Shown here: positions 6,194-8,215 of the stretch, in pieces
Position numbering within the stretch: the stretch's first letter is position 1
How the letters are laid out: every line of letters starts with the position of its first letter
Source: JANQUM01 sp047630355
Lineage (GTDB): Bacteria > Bacteroidota > Bacteroidia > Cytophagales > Spirosomataceae
DNA: 8,215 bases
Assembly (NCBI GenBank): GCA_047630355.1
Contig: JBLHXN010000143.1
Location: 1 to 8,215, forward strand
Reading direction: 5' to 3'
Position numbers and translations under genes: made by a program
Notes under the pieces: generated by a model
The model's database searches: none
What the model saw: only the letters and a program-made list of their open reading frames with translations
Told to the model about the DNA's origin: nothing

Positions 6194-6637
6194 TTAAGAC
6201 TTAATTGATAATTTATTTAACTTGAACAGTCCCCAAAAAAGCACGAACCTCACAATACCGTAAATGCAAAACTTTTTATAATCTTCAAAATTCATATTAC
6301 GGCCTAAAACTTCACCTAAAAACAAGTCCTGCATAAAAACAAACAGTAAAGTAAACGCTAATAGTGTTGTTCCAAATACTTTATAGATATTTAAAGAGGT
6401 AGTTCTCGTTCGGATAGATTTAACAAAAACCTTTTCTAAATAATTGATAAAAAGGACTAAACCTGTGAACGTCAATAAAATAAATGTAATTTCAAAGTAG
6501 GCACCTATTCTATAGTACCTGAATCGCTCAAAAGCATTTCTTACAAAGAATACGAAATATAAGAACGAATAAGGAAGAACTACAATGAGTTCTATTAAAG
6601 AAATAAATGCATTTATGTTGAATTTGTATTTAGACAT
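6194..6637 (-). CDS. Hypothetical four-helix membrane protein
   Basis: I do not recognise a family. The 147-residue protein has four strongly hydrophobic segments at about 9-32, 46-66, 85-103 and 123-140, joined by short basic loops (for example RNAFERFRYYR at 33-43 and KSIRTRTTSLNIYK at 73-86). The periplasmic or cytoplasmic side cannot be fixed from charge alone, although the basic loop at 73-86 is probably cytoplasmic. It has no signal peptide lipobox and no catalytic motif I can see. It follows the CotH-like gene on the same strand after 48 bases with no clear promoter between, so co-transcription is plausible. The gene is AT-rich relative to groEL. Its end converges on the groEL terminator. 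Confidence 0.7.
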   Translation of the reverse strand: MSKYKFNINAFISLIELIVVLPYSFLYFVFFVRNAFERFRYYRIGAYFEITFILLTFTGLVLFINYLEKVFVKSIRTRTTSLNIYKVFGTTLLAFTLLFVFMQDLFLGEVLGRNMNFEDYKKFCIYGIVRFVLFWGLFKLNKLSIKS

Positions 6638-6685
6638 TCAAGTACTTTAAACTAATAAGTTGCTGTGAATCAATGATTTGTAAAT

Positions 6686-7861
6686 TCAATACAAAGAAAC
6701 TAAGTCGTCCATATACTTTGCCCTGAGTTCCAGCCAGTTTTTTAAGTCTGCTCTTTCTCCGTTAAAATCTGCATTTCCGCGTTGCCATTTCCTAAAATCT
6801 GTTTTTCTCGAAGCCTCAATTTGGTTTGCGTATGATTCCACGTAATCAAGAAGTTCGTTGAAGCTGTTGCGTCTGAATTCCTGCCATTGAGTTTTCATAA
6901 TAGTCCTGATGGCTGGGTCCGCGGCAATTCTTTCAAAGAAAACTGTGCCTTTCGCGGGTCTTTCCCAAAATAGCGGTCGGGATGGATTAACGTAGTGAAT
7001 GCGATTCTGCTCGTACGAAAAAGCCCAGTCAAAGTCCCAGATTGGTCCGACCGTGAATTTCCCTCCGGGCTTTTGGTGAATATAAGTACTCTTGGGATGA
7101 TTGATTTCTTCATTACAGGTTAGCGTATACACGATCAGGTATTTCGCCATTGCTTCGGCATCAAACAAATCGAGGTAGTTGTTGTTGGGAAAGTCGGCGG
7201 ATTTAACCCGTTTTTCAAGTTCACTAAAATCCTGCTCAATGATTTTTAGCCGTGAATCGTTGGAAGTTTTTGGATACTTTATGATAATAGGCAATTTGTA
7301 AGTACTGCTCATAAAATAGATGTCATCTGGGTCAATGATAGTATCTAACGAAAGAAGTACACCGCCTTCTCCAACCTCAACGCGGTTTTCTTTGGCTTCT
7401 ACCTGTTCGGTGAGCATATAATTTCCTAAATATTCATTGTTCAGCCATAAGTCAACGGGCTTAATCGTATTAGTGAACGGCATCTGCAAAAGTTGACCAA
7501 TCTTCATTGCCACAGCGTTTTGCATTAAGGACGGGTCTAAATAATTCGCAAGAAGAACCCATTCTTTTGAAGGTAATCCACCTAAAAGCGGTTCTTTGTT
7601 TGATAACTTAATTTTAAAAGGTTTTTTCGGAAACGTCCAAGTTGTATTGCCTCTTCCCTTTATTTTAATTTCACCAGCGAAGGGAATACCTCCTTCAACC
7701 TCCAGAGAGGCATTCTGGTAAACATTTTTGGAAGTTACAGGAGCTTTGTTTTCCGTCAGAACCCTAAAAACTGGAATCGAAGCAGTGACCGTTGGAGATT
7801 CAGTTGTTTTGGCACAATTAAATAGTAGAAGTAGCGACGCAACGGCGAAAAACTTTTTCAT
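6686..7861 (-). CDS. CotH-family (CotH kinase domain) lipoprotein
   Basis: Member of the CotH family, a divergent protein-kinase-like fold first known from Bacillus spore-coat protein CotH. I chose the ATG at 7861 (391 residues) because it places a typical signal peptide at the N-terminus (MKKFFAVASLLLLFNC) with a likely lipid-modified Cys16; the upstream ATG at 7909 would add 16 residues. The -1 Asn is unusual for a lipobox. Family motifs appear in order: GRGNTTW (69-75), KKPFKIKL (79-86), WVLLANYLDPSLMQN (101-115), NNEYLGNYMLTEQV (141-154), NEEINHPKSTYIHQ (250-263) and GPIWDFDWAFSY (272-283), whose Asp pair fits the metal-binding position. The family assignment is firm. The substrate is unknown; surface-exposed or periplasmic location is inferred. 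It may be transcribed with the membrane-protein gene downstream. Confidence 0.88.
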   Translation of the reverse strand: MKKFFAVASLLLLFNCAKTTESPTVTASIPVFRVLTENKAPVTSKNVYQNASLEVEGGIPFAGEIKIKGRGNTTWTFPKKPFKIKLSNKEPLLGGLPSKEWVLLANYLDPSLMQNAVAMKIGQLLQMPFTNTIKPVDLWLNNEYLGNYMLTEQVEAKENRVEVGEGGVLLSLDTIIDPDDIYFMSSTYKLPIIIKYPKTSNDSRLKIIEQDFSELEKRVKSADFPNNNYLDLFDAEAMAKYLIVYTLTCNEEINHPKSTYIHQKPGGKFTVGPIWDFDWAFSYEQNRIHYVNPSRPLFWERPAKGTVFFERIAADPAIRTIMKTQWQEFRRNSFNELLDYVESYANQIEASRKTDFRKWQRGNADFNGERADLKNWLELRAKYMDDLVSLY

Positions 7862-8018
7862 ACGAATTTCTGTATTTCTGAATCTCTGAATAAATAATCG
7901 GAGAAGCAATAAACTTTCAAATTCTACCCAGTTTAAAAACGAAATTTTAATAAATGTTAGGAGCGGGCATAATTTAAATAGTAGTGAGCCTGTAAAAAAT
8001 GTCTTACCAATTAAGGAA
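7862..8018. other. AT-rich gap between pyrG and the CotH-like gene
   Basis: No gene, RNA or repeat recognised. On the minus strand TAGAATTTG (around 7920) resembles a -7 element but has one base too many between TA and TTTG, and no TTG lies at the right distance upstream. A promoter for the CotH-like gene is expected here because a terminator precedes it, but I cannot place one with confidence. Confidence 0.5.
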
Positions 8019-8046
8019 AAGCCCCTGTCCGTGAGGAAAGGGGCTT
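8019..8046 (-). terminator. Hairpin terminator after pyrG
   Basis: On the minus strand AAGCCCC and GGGGCTT form a 7-bp stem. An inner TCC/GGA stem with a four-base loop is stacked above a small mismatch. The following T-tract is short (TTTTCC), so termination strength is uncertain. It begins 25 bases past the pyrG stop codon. Confidence 0.75.
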
Positions 8047-8070
8047 CAAAAAAGTAAGAAAGTTGAATTT

Positions 8071-8215
8071 TTACACCACCGCATTCTTGTACTCAATCGC
8101 TGCTTTGATGAAGTTGACGAAAAGTGGGTGCGGGTTCATGACCGTACTCTTAAGTTCGGGGTGAAACTGAACACCGATAAAAAACGGGTGGTCTTTCAGT
8201 TCAATGATTTCTACT
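8071..8215 (-). CDS. pyrG: CTP synthase, C-terminal 47 residues (gene continues beyond window)
   Basis: CTP synthase makes CTP from UTP using ammonia released from glutamine. Only the end of its C-terminal glutamine amidotransferase domain is visible. The key signature is GVQFHPELKS, whose His and Glu are the last two members of the Cys-His-Glu triad, followed by the pyrG-typical NPHPLFVNFIKAAI. The protein ends IEYKNAVV. The HPE motif alone occurs in other class I amidotransferases, but the NPHPLF context is specific to CTP synthase. The 5' part, including the synthase domain, lies outside the window. Confidence 0.93.
   Translation of the reverse strand, partial: VEIIELKDHPFFIGVQFHPELKSTVMNPHPLFVNFIKAAIEYKNAVV

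Noticed and set aside
7862..7909. ATG at 7909 as start of the CotH-like protein
   Set aside because: It would place a basic 16-residue stretch before a complete signal peptide; the ATG at 7861 begins directly with that peptide.

Overview
The window looks like chromosomal DNA of a Bacteroidota bacterium, possibly a Cytophagales-type organism (the order is a guess). The evidence is the gene order (stand-alone sigma-54 activator, LptE lipoprotein, TPR-like protein, SecG, GroES, GroEL), which I recall as common in this phylum. Gene starts have A-rich leaders without a Shine-Dalgarno sequence, there is a good Bacteroidota promoter of the TTG / TAnnTTTG type, and the DNA is moderately AT-rich. Nothing here points to a phage or plasmid, and I saw no tRNA, rRNA, CRISPR array or transposase.

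Left part, all on the plus strand (1-3923). A sigma-54 enhancer-binding protein, cut by the window edge, overlaps lptE, the outer-membrane lipoprotein of the LPS transport machine. A REP-like imperfect inverted repeat and a more AT-rich gene for an unrecognised exported protein then interrupt the expected order. A well-formed promoter restarts transcription for a TPR-like protein and secG, and a perfect 24-bp palindromic terminator follows.

Middle (3971-6180). A 197-bp intergenic region rich in signals leads into groES-groEL, which ends at a strong hairpin terminator. This region has no housekeeping-type -7 element that I can find and no CIRCE operator. It does have a sigma-54-like -24/-12 element, a symmetric dyad just upstream of it, and several TTGTCA repeats. 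Because a sigma-54 activator is encoded in the same cluster, control of the chaperonin operon by that activator is the most interesting testable idea here. It is an inference, not something the sequence proves.

Right part, all on the minus strand (6194-8215). A four-helix membrane protein of unknown function lies downstream of a CotH-family lipoprotein. Upstream of both, and ending before them at its own hairpin, is the last part of pyrG (CTP synthase), cut by the window edge. The minus-strand genes converge on groEL across its terminator.
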